This document shows, in pieces, positions 1-7,514 of a DNA stretch of 26,183 bases. The translations under genes were made by a program, and so were the position numbers. How positions within the stretch are numbered: the stretch's first letter is position 1; every line of letters begins with the position of its first letter. Location of the stretch: positions 1 to 26,183 of the forward strand of contig JADFOP010000032.1 of assembly GCA_022562795.1 (NCBI GenBank), in the 5' to 3' direction. The stretch comes from Nitrospinota bacterium. GTDB taxonomy: Bacteria > JADFOP01. The notes beneath the pieces were generated by a model. That model searched no databases. It was not told the origin of the DNA and saw nothing but the letters and a program-made list of their open reading frames with translations.

Positions 1-1336
1 GCCTCTCCGAAGCCGACACGGCCACGGCCAGACTTTGCGCCGGCTGAATCCGGAACTCGGCGCGAAGGTTGCGGACGGCGCGGACGATCTCGGTCACGGC
101 GCCCATCTCGCCCTCGGCCTCGTCGTCGAACATCGATGCGTCGGCCTCGGGATAGGGCGCCACCACCAGTGCCTGCGGACGGTCGGGTTCCGCCGGCAGG
201 TATTTCGTGAGAGTCTGCCAGATCTCTTCGGTAACGAAGGGCATGAAGGGGTGCAGCAGGCGGAGCACCCGCTCGAGGACGTGGGCGAGGACCGTCAGGG
301 GCGACGGATGGCCCTCGCCGCCTGAGCGGAGCCTGATCTTGGCCATCTCGATGTACCAGTCGCAGTACTCGCTCCACAGGAAGTCGTGGATAACGCGCTG
401 CGCCTCGCCGAACTGGTACTCCTCCATGAAGCCCTGGACCTCCGCGGCCACGCGGTTCAGCCTGCTGAGTATCCAGCGGTCCTGCCGATGCGAGGGAGTG
501 GGCCGTGGCCAGCCCTCCAGCCCGGCAGCACCGTCGAGGTTGGAGATAACGAAGCGCGCCGCGTTCCACAGCTTGTTGGCGAAGTTGCGGCTGGCCTCCA
601 GCTTGCGCTCGTTGAGGCGAATGTCGTTTCCGGCCGAGGCGCCCGTCGTCAGCGCGTACCTAACGGCGTCGGCCCCGAACTCCTCCAGCGACGCCAGCAG
701 GGTCGTCGTGTTGATGTCGTAGATTTGGCCCGGCCCGAGGGGGCCTTCCCCCGGCGGGACGATCTCCTTACCGGTGGGGATGACGACGGCCGAGGGCTTG
801 GCGTAGACAAGTACTGTGCTGCGCCCCACGGCGGCAAAGGCTCCAAGCCGGGCGGGGTTTAGCAGGACACCGGACTCGATCACGACCTCACCGGCTCTAA
901 TGTCTTCGCCTCGGGGGGCGGCGTTCCTGCCAGTCTCGATGGGCTTGAGGATGCGGACGGCTTCCCCCGTGGCTTCGGTGTGCTCCACCATGACGACGGC
1001 GTCGGCCCCGGCCGGCATGGGGGCTCCCGTGGCGACAGCGATGCACGTGCCAGGCTCAACGGAGAGGCTCGTCTCCTCGCCGGCGTAGACCCGCTCCACG
1101 CAGGTCAGGATGACCGGGGCTCCAACGGTGTCGGCGGCCCTAACGGCGTAGCCGTCCATCGCGGCCCGGTCGAAGGGGGGCACGTCGGCCTCGGCCCTAA
1201 CGGCCTCGGCCACCACCCGGCCGGTGGCGGAGGGAACGGAGACCACCTCGGTCCCCTCCAGGGGTTCGGCGGCCTCTAGGGCGAGCGCAAGGGCCTCATC
1301 GAGCGGGGTGAGTTGCTTCGTTTGATGAGCAGACAT
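1..1336 (-). CDS. In-frame chimera: MoeA N-terminal part joined to ValS C-terminal part (3' end outside window)
   Basis: Reading leftward from the ATG at 1334-1336, the first ~220 codons look like molybdopterin molybdenumtransferase MoeA: an N-terminal PPFDRAAMDGYAV motif, a VATGAPMPAGADAVVMVE motif, then PTGKEIVPPGEGPLGPGQ and YDIN, the start of the MPT-binding domain. Near 670-685 the frame changes identity without a stop. GADAVRYALTTGAS and NDIRLNE, then NFANKLWNAARFV and LHPFMPFVTEEIWQTL, are the segment of valyl-tRNA synthetase that follows the KMSKS region, including its anticodon-binding domain. The join lies in GADAVR, a string plausible in both families. The product lacks the rest of MoeA and the whole ValS catalytic core, so neither activity is expected. 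It begins 25 nt after the moaB stop, where moeA would be expected. It may be a true rearrangement, giving a pseudogene, or an assembly error. Confidence 0.8.
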   Translation of the reverse strand, partial: MSAHQTKQLTPLDEALALALEAAEPLEGTEVVSVPSATGRVVAEAVRAEADVPPFDRAAMDGYAVRAADTVGAPVILTCVERVYAGEETSLSVEPGTCIAVATGAPMPAGADAVVMVEHTEATGEAVRILKPIETGRNAAPRGEDIRAGEVVIESGVLLNPARLGAFAAVGRSTVLVYAKPSAVVIPTGKEIVPPGEGPLGPGQIYDINTTTLLASLEEFGADAVRYALTTGASAGNDIRLNERKLEASRNFANKLWNAARFVISNLDGAAGLEGWPRPTPSHRQDRWILSRLNRVAAEVQGFMEEYQFGEAQRVIHDFLWSEYCDWYIEMAKIRLRSGGEGHPSPLTVLAHVLERVLRLLHPFMPFVTEEIWQTLTKYLPAEPDRPQALVVAPYPEADASMFDDEAEGEMGAVTEIVRAVRNLRAEFRIQPAQSLAVAVSASER

Positions 1337-1361
1337 ATAAAAAGGCTCGCCGTCCCAGGAA

Positions 1362-1883
1362 CTATTCTTTCTTATCCGGCCTTTTTTCCATCTCAAAGAC
1401 CAGGTGGCCGAGCTCAGGCAGGATGAGCTTTTCCATCGCAAGCCTGACCGCGGCCCGGGAGCCGGGCATCGCGAAGATGAGCGCTCCTTTGGCCACCCCG
1501 CCCACGGCCCGGCTCAGCATGGCCGCCGCCCCGATCTCCTCGTAGGAAAAGACACGGAAGAGCTCGCCGAAGCCGTCCATGCGTTTGTCGAGCATCTCGG
1601 AGACCACCTCGTGGGTCCTGTCCCGGGGCGTGATGCCAGTCCCCCCGGTAAGCAGAATGGCCTTTACGCCGTCGGTTCCCGCCGCCTCTTCGACGGCCCT
1701 CCGGATGGCCGGGGGCTCGTCGGGCACGATGCAGGAGGAGAGGACCCTATGGCCCGCCCCATCCAACCCATCCCGGATGAGCTGGCCCGAGGTGTCGGTG
1801 GCCTCGGTCCGGGTATCGCTGATGGTAATTACGGCACAGCCAACGGAGGTCGGGCTTTGGGCGCGGTGTTCTTCGATGCCCAT
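1362..1883 (-). CDS. moaB: MoaB/MogA-family molybdopterin adenylyltransferase
   Basis: This 173-residue protein belongs to the MoaB/MogA family, which adenylylates molybdopterin before molybdenum insertion. Visible family signatures are ITISDTRT near residue 20, LLTGGTGITPRD mid-protein, and AMPGSRAAVRLAMEKLILPELGHL near the end, where the substrate loop and closing helix lie. The frame is open further upstream, but the ATG at 1881-1883 is preferred: it lies 4 nt after the moaDE stop and gives the usual family length. The longer version would add an arginine-rich tail overlapping moaDE. It is the third gene of the minus-strand operon moaC-moaDE-moaB. Assignment to the family is firm; the choice between MoaB and MogA names is conventional. 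Confidence 0.9.
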   Translation of the reverse strand: MGIEEHRAQSPTSVGCAVITISDTRTEATDTSGQLIRDGLDGAGHRVLSSCIVPDEPPAIRRAVEEAAGTDGVKAILLTGGTGITPRDRTHEVVSEMLDKRMDGFGELFRVFSYEEIGAAAMLSRAVGGVAKGALIFAMPGSRAAVRLAMEKLILPELGHLVFEMEKRPDKKE

Positions 1884-1887
1884 TATC

Positions 1888-2574
1888 TCAATGCCCCACG
1901 GAGGAACCGTGGTGGCCCACCCAAACCTCGCCGTCCTCGAAGACCTCCTTTTTCCAAATCGGGACGATCTCCTTGAGCCGTTCGATGGCGTAGGAGCAGG
2001 CCTCAAGGGCCTCGCGCCGGTGGGGAGCGGCCACGGCGATGGCCAAGCTCATCTCGCCCACCTCAAGGCGGCCGACCCGGTGGAGGATGGCCACGGAGTC
2101 CACGGCCCACTTGGCCCCGATCTCTTCGCCGATCTGGGTCATTTTCCGCTCCGCCATGGAAGGGTAAGCCTCGTACTCCAAGTAGAGAACCCGCCGCCCC
2201 TCGGTCTCTTCGCGCACCACGCCTCCGAAGGCGGCCACTGCCCCTGAGGAGTCCCGACGGACCAACTGGGCAACCTCATCGAGGCTGATGGGGCGCTCCA
2301 CCATCGCATAGGTTTCGGCCGGCAGGCTCTGGCCTCCGCTGACCGGCGGGATTAGGGCTACCTCATCTCCGTCGGCCAGCGATGCCTCCCGAGCGGCATA
2401 CTCCTGATTGACGGAAACCGCCAGGGCGGGCTCCAGGCCCTTGAGGTCTGGATGGGTGCGTATCAACACCTCCAGAAGGTCCTGAGCCTTCGCACCGGGC
2501 TCCAGCTCCACGGTTTCCTCGGCGGCGCCGACGACGTCCTTGCAGGATGCAAAATAAAGGACGGTGACTTTCAT
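1888..2574 (-). CDS. moaDE: MoaD-MoaE fusion, molybdopterin synthase small and large subunits
   Basis: This 228-residue protein joins both subunits of molybdopterin synthase, which puts the dithiolene sulfurs on cyclic pyranopterin monophosphate. Residues 1-81 are a ubiquitin-fold MoaD ending in VALIPPVSGG, whose Gly80-Gly81 matches the C-terminal diglycine that carries the thiocarboxylate. Residues ~90-228 are MoaE, with VRRDSSGAVAAFGGVVR, a YEAY motif, HRVGRLEVGE, and KEIVPIWKKE holding the conserved active-site lysines. In separate subunits the diglycine must be the free C-terminus, so this fusion probably has to be cut after Gly81 to be sulfurated, as known for MoaX of Mycobacterium. Its ATG overlaps the moaC stop (ATGA, 2571-2574), implying translational coupling. 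Confidence 0.93.
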   Translation of the reverse strand: MKVTVLYFASCKDVVGAAEETVELEPGAKAQDLLEVLIRTHPDLKGLEPALAVSVNQEYAAREASLADGDEVALIPPVSGGQSLPAETYAMVERPISLDEVAQLVRRDSSGAVAAFGGVVREETEGRRVLYLEYEAYPSMAERKMTQIGEEIGAKWAVDSVAILHRVGRLEVGEMSLAIAVAAPHRREALEACSYAIERLKEIVPIWKKEVFEDGEVWVGHHGSSVGH

Positions 2575-3080
2575 TCGATTGCCCCTTGCCCCTTCGGGGC
2601 CTCCTCGCCGGAGGCCGTGTAGGCGCCACTAGCGCCCCCGGCCTTGTGGATGAGCCGGAGGTCCGAGACGGTGATGGAGCGATCCACCGACTTACACATA
2701 TCGTAAATCGTAAGGGCAGAGACGGCCGCGCCCGTCATGGCCTCCATCTCCACCCCCGTCTTTGCGGTCGTCTTAACCGTGACCTCGATATCGACGGCGG
2801 CGGCCTCATCCCGGAGCTCAAACTCAACGGTCACGGCGGACAGGGGGAGAGGATGACACAGGGGGATGAGTTCGGAGGTTCGTTTGGCTCCCATAATCCC
2901 CGCCAGCCTTGCAACCTCCAAGACATCGCCCTTCTCCAGGCTCTTATCGACGAGACGACTGAATGTGGCCGGGGCCATGGTAACGGTGGCTCGGGCCGTG
3001 GCGATACGCTCCGTTGTGGGCTTCGCAGAGACATCCACCATCCGGGCCTTGCCTGCCTCATCGAAGTGGGTGAGCGCCAT
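2571..3080 (-). CDS. moaC: Cyclic pyranopterin monophosphate synthase MoaC
   Basis: MoaC converts the product of MoaA into cyclic pyranopterin monophosphate, completing the first step of Moco synthesis. The 169-residue protein shows the family motifs in order: LTHFDEAGKARMVDVS at the N-terminus, AGIMGAKRTSELIPLCHPLPL with the conserved Cys-His, KTGVEMEAMTG, and YDMCKSVDR with the catalytic lysine region. The ATG at 3078-3080 is chosen over an upstream in-frame start because it matches the usual MoaC N-terminus and is preceded by AAAGGTGA at proper spacing. It leads the operon, has a candidate promoter at 3117-3146, and overlaps moaDE by 4 nt. Confidence 0.95.
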   Translation of the reverse strand: MALTHFDEAGKARMVDVSAKPTTERIATARATVTMAPATFSRLVDKSLEKGDVLEVARLAGIMGAKRTSELIPLCHPLPLSAVTVEFELRDEAAAVDIEVTVKTTAKTGVEMEAMTGAAVSALTIYDMCKSVDRSITVSDLRLIHKAGGASGAYTASGEEAPKGQGAIE

Positions 3081-3116
3081 GGGGTCACCTTTCGGTTGTA
3101 GAGCGAATTGCCTTTC

Positions 3117-3146
3117 AGGATACCTAGGGGGATAGGAACTCGTCAA
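3117..3146 (-). promoter_or_regulatory. Candidate sigma-70 promoter for the moaC operon
   Basis: On the minus strand TTGACG (3141-3146) is followed after 18 nt by TATCCT (3117-3122). It lies about 37 nt upstream of the moaC start and points into the operon. This is a match by eye only. Confidence 0.5.
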
Positions 3147-3187
3147 GGCGAAAGGGGACCAGCATGGTGTCACGCCCTGGGAGCCGT

Positions 3188-3216
3188 TTGCACAGAGGCG
3201 GGCGAGGGATTATGTT
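3188..3216 (+). promoter_or_regulatory. Candidate sigma-70 promoter for moaA
   Basis: TTGCAC (3188-3193) is followed after 17 nt by TATGTT (3211-3216), leaving an untranslated leader of about 45 nt before moaA. It is divergent from the moaC promoter in a 188-nt gap. I found no recognisable Moco riboswitch fold in this gap. Confidence 0.5.
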
Positions 3217-3268
3217 TATTAATGAACTGTTCCATCACTTCATCTAGCTAGCCATTTGTGGAGACTGC

Positions 3269-4261
3269 ATGGATCCTCTCGTAGATACCTTCGGTCGCGT
3301 TGCAAAGAACCTTAGGGTTTCCGTGACGGATCGTTGTGACCTCCGATGCCTCTACTGCATGCCGCCCGAAGGGCTGGAGTGGCTCCCTCGTCCTGAGCTC
3401 CTTACCTATGAGGAGATCGAGCGGTTGGTCCGCATCATGGTCCGCCTTGGCGTGGAGAAGGTTCGAATCACCGGAGGCGAGCCGCTTGTCCGCAAAGACC
3501 TCCCTGTTCTGGTCGAGAAGCTGGCCCGTATTGAGGGGCTAAAAGACCTTGCCTTGACAACCAACGGTGTGCAGCTCAAGCGCTTCGCCGGAGACCTGGC
3601 GGCGGCAGGCTTGAAGCGAATCAACGTGAGTCTGGACTCCCTTCAGAAAGACCGCTTTTTTCAGATCGTTCGCCGGGACGTGCTGGAGAAAGTTTTGGAG
3701 GGTCTGGAGGAGCTGGAGCGCCACCCCTCCATCAGCCCCATCAAGGTCAACGTGGTCACCATGCAGGGGGTCAACGACGACGAGATGCTTGAGTTCGCCA
3801 AGCTGGCCATGCGCAAGCCCTACGTCATCCGCTTCATCGAGTTCATGCCCCTCGACGCCCAAGAGGCCTGGCAGCGCGAGCAGGTGCTGACCGGCCGGGA
3901 AGTCTTCGAGCGCATCAACGCATACAGGCGGCTCGTTCCCATCGACACCTCCACGAACAGCTCCCCCGATACAAAGTACCGCTTCGAGGACGGTTCGGGC
4001 GAGATCGGCTTCATCAACTCCGTCAGCGAGCCTTTCTGCGCATCCTGCGACCGGATACGTATCACTGCAGACGGGCAGTTTCGAAACTGCCTCTTCGCCC
4101 TTGAGGAGACCGACCTCAAGACCCCTATGCGTGCTGGGGCCAGCGACGAGGAGCTTGCGGTGCTGATCCGCCAGGGGGTGTGGGAGAAGTGGGCGGGCCA
4201 CCTCATCAACCAGCCGACTTTTCAGCGGCCCGGCCGCTCCATGTCGCAGATCGGAGGCTGA
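3269..4261 (+). CDS. moaA: GTP 3',8-cyclase MoaA (radical SAM)
   Basis: MoaA rearranges GTP to 3',8-cyclo-7,8-dihydro-GTP, the first committed step to Moco. The 330-residue protein has the radical-SAM cluster motif C23-x3-C27-x2-C30 (in CDLRCLYC), the GGEP SAM-contact motif at 69-72, and the second Fe-S cluster ligands C257, C260 and C274 (CASC...RNC). It ends in Gly-Gly, the conserved tail needed for catalysis in characterised MoaA proteins. The length is normal. The start is the ATG at 3269, preceded by GGAGA. It is divergent from moaC-moaDE-moaB, so the two arms together cover the pathway up to adenylylated molybdopterin. A hairpin followed by T residues lies downstream. Confidence 0.96.
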   Translation: MDPLVDTFGRVAKNLRVSVTDRCDLRCLYCMPPEGLEWLPRPELLTYEEIERLVRIMVRLGVEKVRITGGEPLVRKDLPVLVEKLARIEGLKDLALTTNGVQLKRFAGDLAAAGLKRINVSLDSLQKDRFFQIVRRDVLEKVLEGLEELERHPSISPIKVNVVTMQGVNDDEMLEFAKLAMRKPYVIRFIEFMPLDAQEAWQREQVLTGREVFERINAYRRLVPIDTSTNSSPDTKYRFEDGSGEIGFINSVSEPFCASCDRIRITADGQFRNCLFALEETDLKTPMRAGASDEELAVLIRQGVWEKWAGHLINQPTFQRPGRSMSQIGG

Positions 4262-4319
4262 GGCCCATCGCCTAATTTCGACCAACCAGGTCACCGGCAA
4301 CATCGTCTTGTTGCCATGG

Positions 4320-4360
4320 GCCGAGTAGCCATTGTGGGACAGTAGTAGCTCGGCTTTTTT
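4320..4360 (+). terminator. Rho-independent terminator after moaA
   Basis: GCCGAG (4320-4325) can pair with CTCGGC (4349-4354), directly followed by six T residues (4355-4360). The loop is long (23 nt), so the strength is uncertain. It separates moaA from the next, different transcription unit. Confidence 0.55.
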
Positions 4361-4470
4361 ATTTGGCATGACAAACCAGTGTAAACGAAGTAAGGGTCGA
4401 GGTTCGAAGGCGGCTTCGGAGCCCTTGGTTGGTAGAGATACTGGTTAATGGCCCGCGTAAGGAGAAGATA

Positions 4471-5349
4471 ATGACAACCCCAAAGGTTCTAGTAACCGGC
4501 GCGGGGGGAAAAACGGCCTCTTACGTGGTCGAACAGCTCATCGAAGAGGGCTTTCCGGTGCGCGCCTTAGTTCGCCGCCTCGACGAAAGATCGGATCGCC
4601 TCACATCTCTGGGGGCCGAGGTGGTCGTGGGAGATTTCTTAGATATCGAATCGCTCCGGTCTGCCATGGCGGGTTTAAAACGCGCGTACTTCTGCTATCC
4701 ACCCGCGGACCGCCTGCTGGAAGCCACCACCAACTTTGCTATCGTGGCCAAGGAAGTTTCCCTGGAGGCGCTGGTCAACATGTCGCAGTTTGAAGTTCGC
4801 GATGCACATCCGAGCCATCTTGCGAACCAGCACTGGCTGGGGGAGAGAGTGCTGGAGTGGGCTGACGTAGGCGTAACACATATACGCCCCACATTTTTCG
4901 CCGAAATGTCTCTGATACTGAACGGAAAGACCATCGCCTCCGAAGGGAAAATGTATCTACCCTACGGCGACGGAAAACACGCTCCGGTATCGGCCGAAGA
5001 CATCGCGCGCGTGGTGGTCGGTGTGCTAACGAACCCCGGACCGCACACCGGCGAGATATATAAAGTGACGGGGCCGGAGGATTTGTCGATCGCAGAGATC
5101 GCGGAGATATTCAACACGGCCCTCGGCAAGCCGGTTGAATACGTGGACATACCCTTAGAGGTTTGGCAGAAGGCCTTGGCTGACTTGGGCCTCTCTCCCT
5201 TTTTAATCCAACACCTGGGCCACATGGCAGAGGACCATAAAAACGGGTTTTTTGCCGGAGTGACGGATGTGGTGCATAAGGTTGGAGGCCGGCAACCTCA
5301 GTCCCTCGAGGACTTTATTCGCGCGAACGCCCAAGCCTTCGGGGCGTAG
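4471..5349 (+). CDS. NmrA-like NAD(P)-binding protein (atypical SDR family)
   Basis: This 292-residue protein is an atypical short-chain dehydrogenase of the NmrA type. It opens with a Rossmann strand and glycine loop (VLVTGAGGKTASYVVEQL), then the ALVRR stretch expected to read the NADP phosphate, GAEVVVGDFLD, and NMSQF near residue 110. The C-terminal part (GEIYKVTGPEDLSIAEIAEIF, PVEYVDIPLEVW) is typical of quinone oxidoreductase or azoreductase-like NmrA proteins. The catalytic YxxxK of classical SDRs is not evident, so it may sense redox state or reduce quinones; the substrate is unknown. The ATG at 4471 has AAGGAG six nt upstream and is preferred over an upstream start. It is the first gene of the selenoprotein island, 48 nt before the glutaredoxin. 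Confidence 0.82.
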   Translation: MTTPKVLVTGAGGKTASYVVEQLIEEGFPVRALVRRLDERSDRLTSLGAEVVVGDFLDIESLRSAMAGLKRAYFCYPPADRLLEATTNFAIVAKEVSLEALVNMSQFEVRDAHPSHLANQHWLGERVLEWADVGVTHIRPTFFAEMSLILNGKTIASEGKMYLPYGDGKHAPVSAEDIARVVVGVLTNPGPHTGEIYKVTGPEDLSIAEIAEIFNTALGKPVEYVDIPLEVWQKALADLGLSPFLIQHLGHMAEDHKNGFFAGVTDVVHKVGGRQPQSLEDFIRANAQAFGA

Positions 5350-5397
5350 AAGTAGCAACAAATTTGATGGAGTAACCTCGCGTGAGAGGAGGGAGCA

Positions 5398-5652
5398 ATG
5401 GAGAAAGTAACGGTCTATTCTACCCCCACCTGACCCCACTGCACCACGGCGAAAGAGTTCCTTTCGCAAAAGGGGGTCGCCTTTACTGAGCATGATGTCA
5501 GTCAGGATCGAGAGGCCCTTGAGGAGATGGTCAAGATATCCGGAGCGCTCAGCGTTCCAGTAATCGTCGTCTGTGAAGAGGTGATGGTAGGGTTCGACCG
5601 ATCCCGCCTCGAACAGGCCCTGACTTGTATGGAGCAACGGTCCGAGGTATAG
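5398..5652 (+). CDS. Selenocysteine-containing glutaredoxin-like protein (UGA codon 12 = Sec)
   Basis: The frame from the ATG at 5398, preceded by AGGAGGGAGCA, is interrupted once, by TGA at 5431-5433, and otherwise stays open to TAG at 5650-5652. Read through, it gives 84 residues with a clear glutaredoxin fold: VTVYSTPT, then U12-P-H-C15, a helix [11 protein letters not shown], the EHDVSQD strand turn, a cis-proline motif SVPVIVV (P54) and [11 protein letters not shown]. The TGA is exactly where the nucleophilic Cys of the CPxC motif belongs, giving UxxC. It resembles the small glutaredoxin-like (seleno)protein group that NCBI calls the Uxx-star family. A strong hairpin follows the TGA. A Cys-to-stop mutation or sequencing error is the alternative. 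It makes poor sense because the downstream frame, its motifs and the hairpin are all preserved. It likely reduces disulfides or peroxides with thiol partners. Confidence 0.9.
5431..5478 (+). promoter_or_regulatory. Bacterial SECIS-like element for the glutaredoxin UGA
   Basis: The UGA lies at the base of a two-part stem. GACCCC (5432-5437) pairs with GGGGTC (5473-5478), and after an internal loop GCGAAAG (5449-5455) pairs perfectly with CTTTCGC (5461-5467). The apical loop is AGTTC (5456-5460), 22 nt past the UGA. Bacterial SECIS elements recognised by SelB have this position and an exposed GU in the loop. Confidence 0.8.
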
Positions 5653-5761
5653 ACATGACGCGGAGCATCCCGGCCCTGTCACCTCAATGGCGTGGTTCTT
5701 ATTAGGAATTTGTCGCGAAAGAAAACCCAGAGATGGCATTGTCCGGAGGGAGGAGATTAAT

Positions 5762-6724
5762 ATGCGTTGGATAGTAACATTGCTTGGAGCCACACTGATG
5801 GTCGCTCTGATGGCGCCGCCAGCAGCGGGACGCATGAGACGAAATCCGACGATGCACAAATCAGTGAAAGTGGACGGGTTGGACATCTTCTACCGCGAGG
5901 CGGGTCCGAAGGACGCTCCAACCATTCTGCTGTTGCACGGTTTTCCCACGTCGTCGCACATGTTTCGTAACCTTATCCCCGCACTTTCCGACCGATTCCA
6001 CATAGTCGCACCAGACTACCCTGGCTTTGGGAATAGTTCCATGCCATCGCCAGACAAGTTCAACTACACATTCGATCAATTGGCTGAAGTGATCGAGAAG
6101 TTTATTGCAGCGGTTGGACTGAAAAAATATAGCCTTTACGTCATGGACTACGGTGCACCGGTGGGCTTCCGCATCGCGGCGAAACACCCAAATCAGGTGC
6201 AGGCGCTGATCGTGCAGAATGGCAACGCGTATGAAGAAGGCCTGCTCGAGTTCTGGGATCCATTTAAGATATACTGGAAAGAGCGAACCGAGGCTAATGC
6301 CAAGCCTCTCCGCGAATTTTTTGAGATTGGTGCAACAAAGTGGCAGTATACGCACGGCGTGCGGAACGTCGAGGCAATCAGCCCTGACAACTGGACGGTC
6401 GATCAATCGCTGCTTGATCGTCCTGGAAACAAGGAAATCCAGCTCCAGTTATTCTATGACTACGGTTCCAACCCCCCACTCTATCCTCAGTGGCAGGCCT
6501 ATTTTCGTAAATACCAGCCGCCGACGCTCGTAGTTTGGGGAAAGAACGACTTTATATTCCCGGCGGAAGGTGCTCACCCGTATCTTAAGGACCTCAAGAA
6601 CATTGAGTTCCATTTGCTAAACACAGGTCACTTCGCGCTGGAAGAAGACGGCGACTTGATTGCCACACTGATTCGCCGATTCATGAAAAGATTTGTAGTG
6701 TCTGGAACGAGTGGAACACAATAG
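5762..6724 (+). CDS. Exported alpha/beta hydrolase with Asp nucleophile (epoxide hydrolase/haloalkane dehalogenase-like)
   Basis: This 320-residue alpha/beta hydrolase carries a signal peptide (residues 1-23, ending PPAAG). HGFP at 59-62 forms the oxyanion side. At the nucleophile elbow VMDYGAPVG, Asp129 replaces the usual Ser, as in epoxide hydrolases, haloalkane dehalogenases and related enzymes. Asp263 (GKNDFIFP) and His290 (NTGHFALEE) complete a plausible triad. The ATG at 5762 follows GGAGGGAGGAGA and yields the signal peptide; a longer in-frame start at 5687 lacks this support. It lies 109 nt after the selenoglutaredoxin in the same direction. Base composition is lower in GC than the flanking housekeeping genes, hinting at acquisition by transfer. 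The substrate cannot be read from sequence. Confidence 0.85.
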   Translation: MRWIVTLLGATLMVALMAPPAAGRMRRNPTMHKSVKVDGLDIFYREAGPKDAPTILLLHGFPTSSHMFRNLIPALSDRFHIVAPDYPGFGNSSMPSPDKFNYTFDQLAEVIEKFIAAVGLKKYSLYVMDYGAPVGFRIAAKHPNQVQALIVQNGNAYEEGLLEFWDPFKIYWKERTEANAKPLREFFEIGATKWQYTHGVRNVEAISPDNWTVDQSLLDRPGNKEIQLQLFYDYGSNPPLYPQWQAYFRKYQPPTLVVWGKNDFIFPAEGAHPYLKDLKNIEFHLLNTGHFALEEDGDLIATLIRRFMKRFVVSGTSGTQ

Positions 6725-6826
6725 GTCGCGGAATTCGTAAGGACTTCAGGGATGGTAGGAGAATTGAGCAAAAGCTGAACGTCCCTACTTGTATAAACGA
6801 GATTATAATTTAGAGGGAGACCATAT

Positions 6827-7510
6827 ATGAAGCTCCTGTCGGTGAATGTTTCGTTACCCAAGGAGGTCCCATACAAGGGCAAGACAATCACAACGGGAAT
6901 TTTTAAAGAACCGGTGGAGGGCCGGGTCATGCTGCGAGAGCTGAACCTCGACGGCGACGGCCAGGCCGATCTGAAGGCCCACGGCGGGACTTACAAATCA
7001 GTCTACGTCTACTCGATTGAGAATTACAACTATTGGAAGCGCGAACTCGGACGGGACGACTTTACCTTCGGACAGTTCGGTGAGAATTTCACCGTCGAGG
7101 GCATGCTTGATGACGAGGTCCACATCGGCGACATCTTCCGGGTGGGCGACGCACTCGTCGAAGTGACCCAGCCCCGGGTTCCGTGTTTCAAGCTCGGCCT
7201 CAGGATGGGCATGGTGGAATTCCCAAAATTGTTTCATAAAGTCGAGCGGCCCGGGTTCTATCTGAGGGTGTTGGAGGAGGGCGAAGTGGGAGCGGGCGAC
7301 GTATTCGAGCGGGTCGAGGCCGACCCCGAGCGGGTGACGGTGCGGGATGTCTACCATCTTCTCTACTTCGACAAGGAAAACGTGGAAGGGGCGAAGAAGG
7401 CGCTCTGCGTCAAGGCCCTCTCGCCCGGCTGGCGTGGCTCGTTCGAGGAGATTGTAGCGAAAGACCCAGATGCGTCAACCGAAGACCTCGACTGTTGCAC
7501 AGGAGCATAA
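6827..7510 (+). CDS. MOSC domain-containing protein (YiiM-like)
   Basis: MOSC domains belong to the Moco sulfurase C-terminal superfamily and handle Moco, sulfur or N-hydroxylated substrates. This 227-residue protein shows the family landmarks: a GIFKEPVEGRV segment, GQADLKAHGG near residue 45, VYSIENYNYW, FGENFTVEG, HIGDIFRVGDALVEVTQPR and the conserved Cys120 in RVPCFKLG. The region after residue 165 matches the YiiM 3-alpha extension. It ends in DCCTGA, a vicinal Cys pair that could bind metal or sulfur. A TATAAT at 6804-6809 lies just upstream without a clear -35, and GAGGGAGA precedes the ATG. The stop is only 4 nt before the seleno-peroxiredoxin start, so the two are surely cotranscribed. 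YiiM itself reduces N-hydroxylated compounds. Confidence 0.9.
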   Translation: MKLLSVNVSLPKEVPYKGKTITTGIFKEPVEGRVMLRELNLDGDGQADLKAHGGTYKSVYVYSIENYNYWKRELGRDDFTFGQFGENFTVEGMLDDEVHIGDIFRVGDALVEVTQPRVPCFKLGLRMGMVEFPKLFHKVERPGFYLRVLEEGEVGAGDVFERVEADPERVTVRDVYHLLYFDKENVEGAKKALCVKALSPGWRGSFEEIVAKDPDASTEDLDCCTGA

Positions 7511-7514
7511 AAAC

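Noticed and set aside
1404-2247. Long plus-strand open frames opposite moaB and moaDE
   Set aside because: They are antisense shadows of high-GC genes with clear family motifs on the minus strand; no ribosome sites or recognisable domains.
3081-3268. Moco riboswitch between moaC and moaA
   Set aside because: The gap is short, holds two divergent promoter-like sequences and shows no conserved Moco RNA fold that I could recognise.
3539-4369. 276-codon minus-strand frame opposite moaA
   Set aside because: It is fully antisense to an unambiguous MoaA and reads as low-information sequence.
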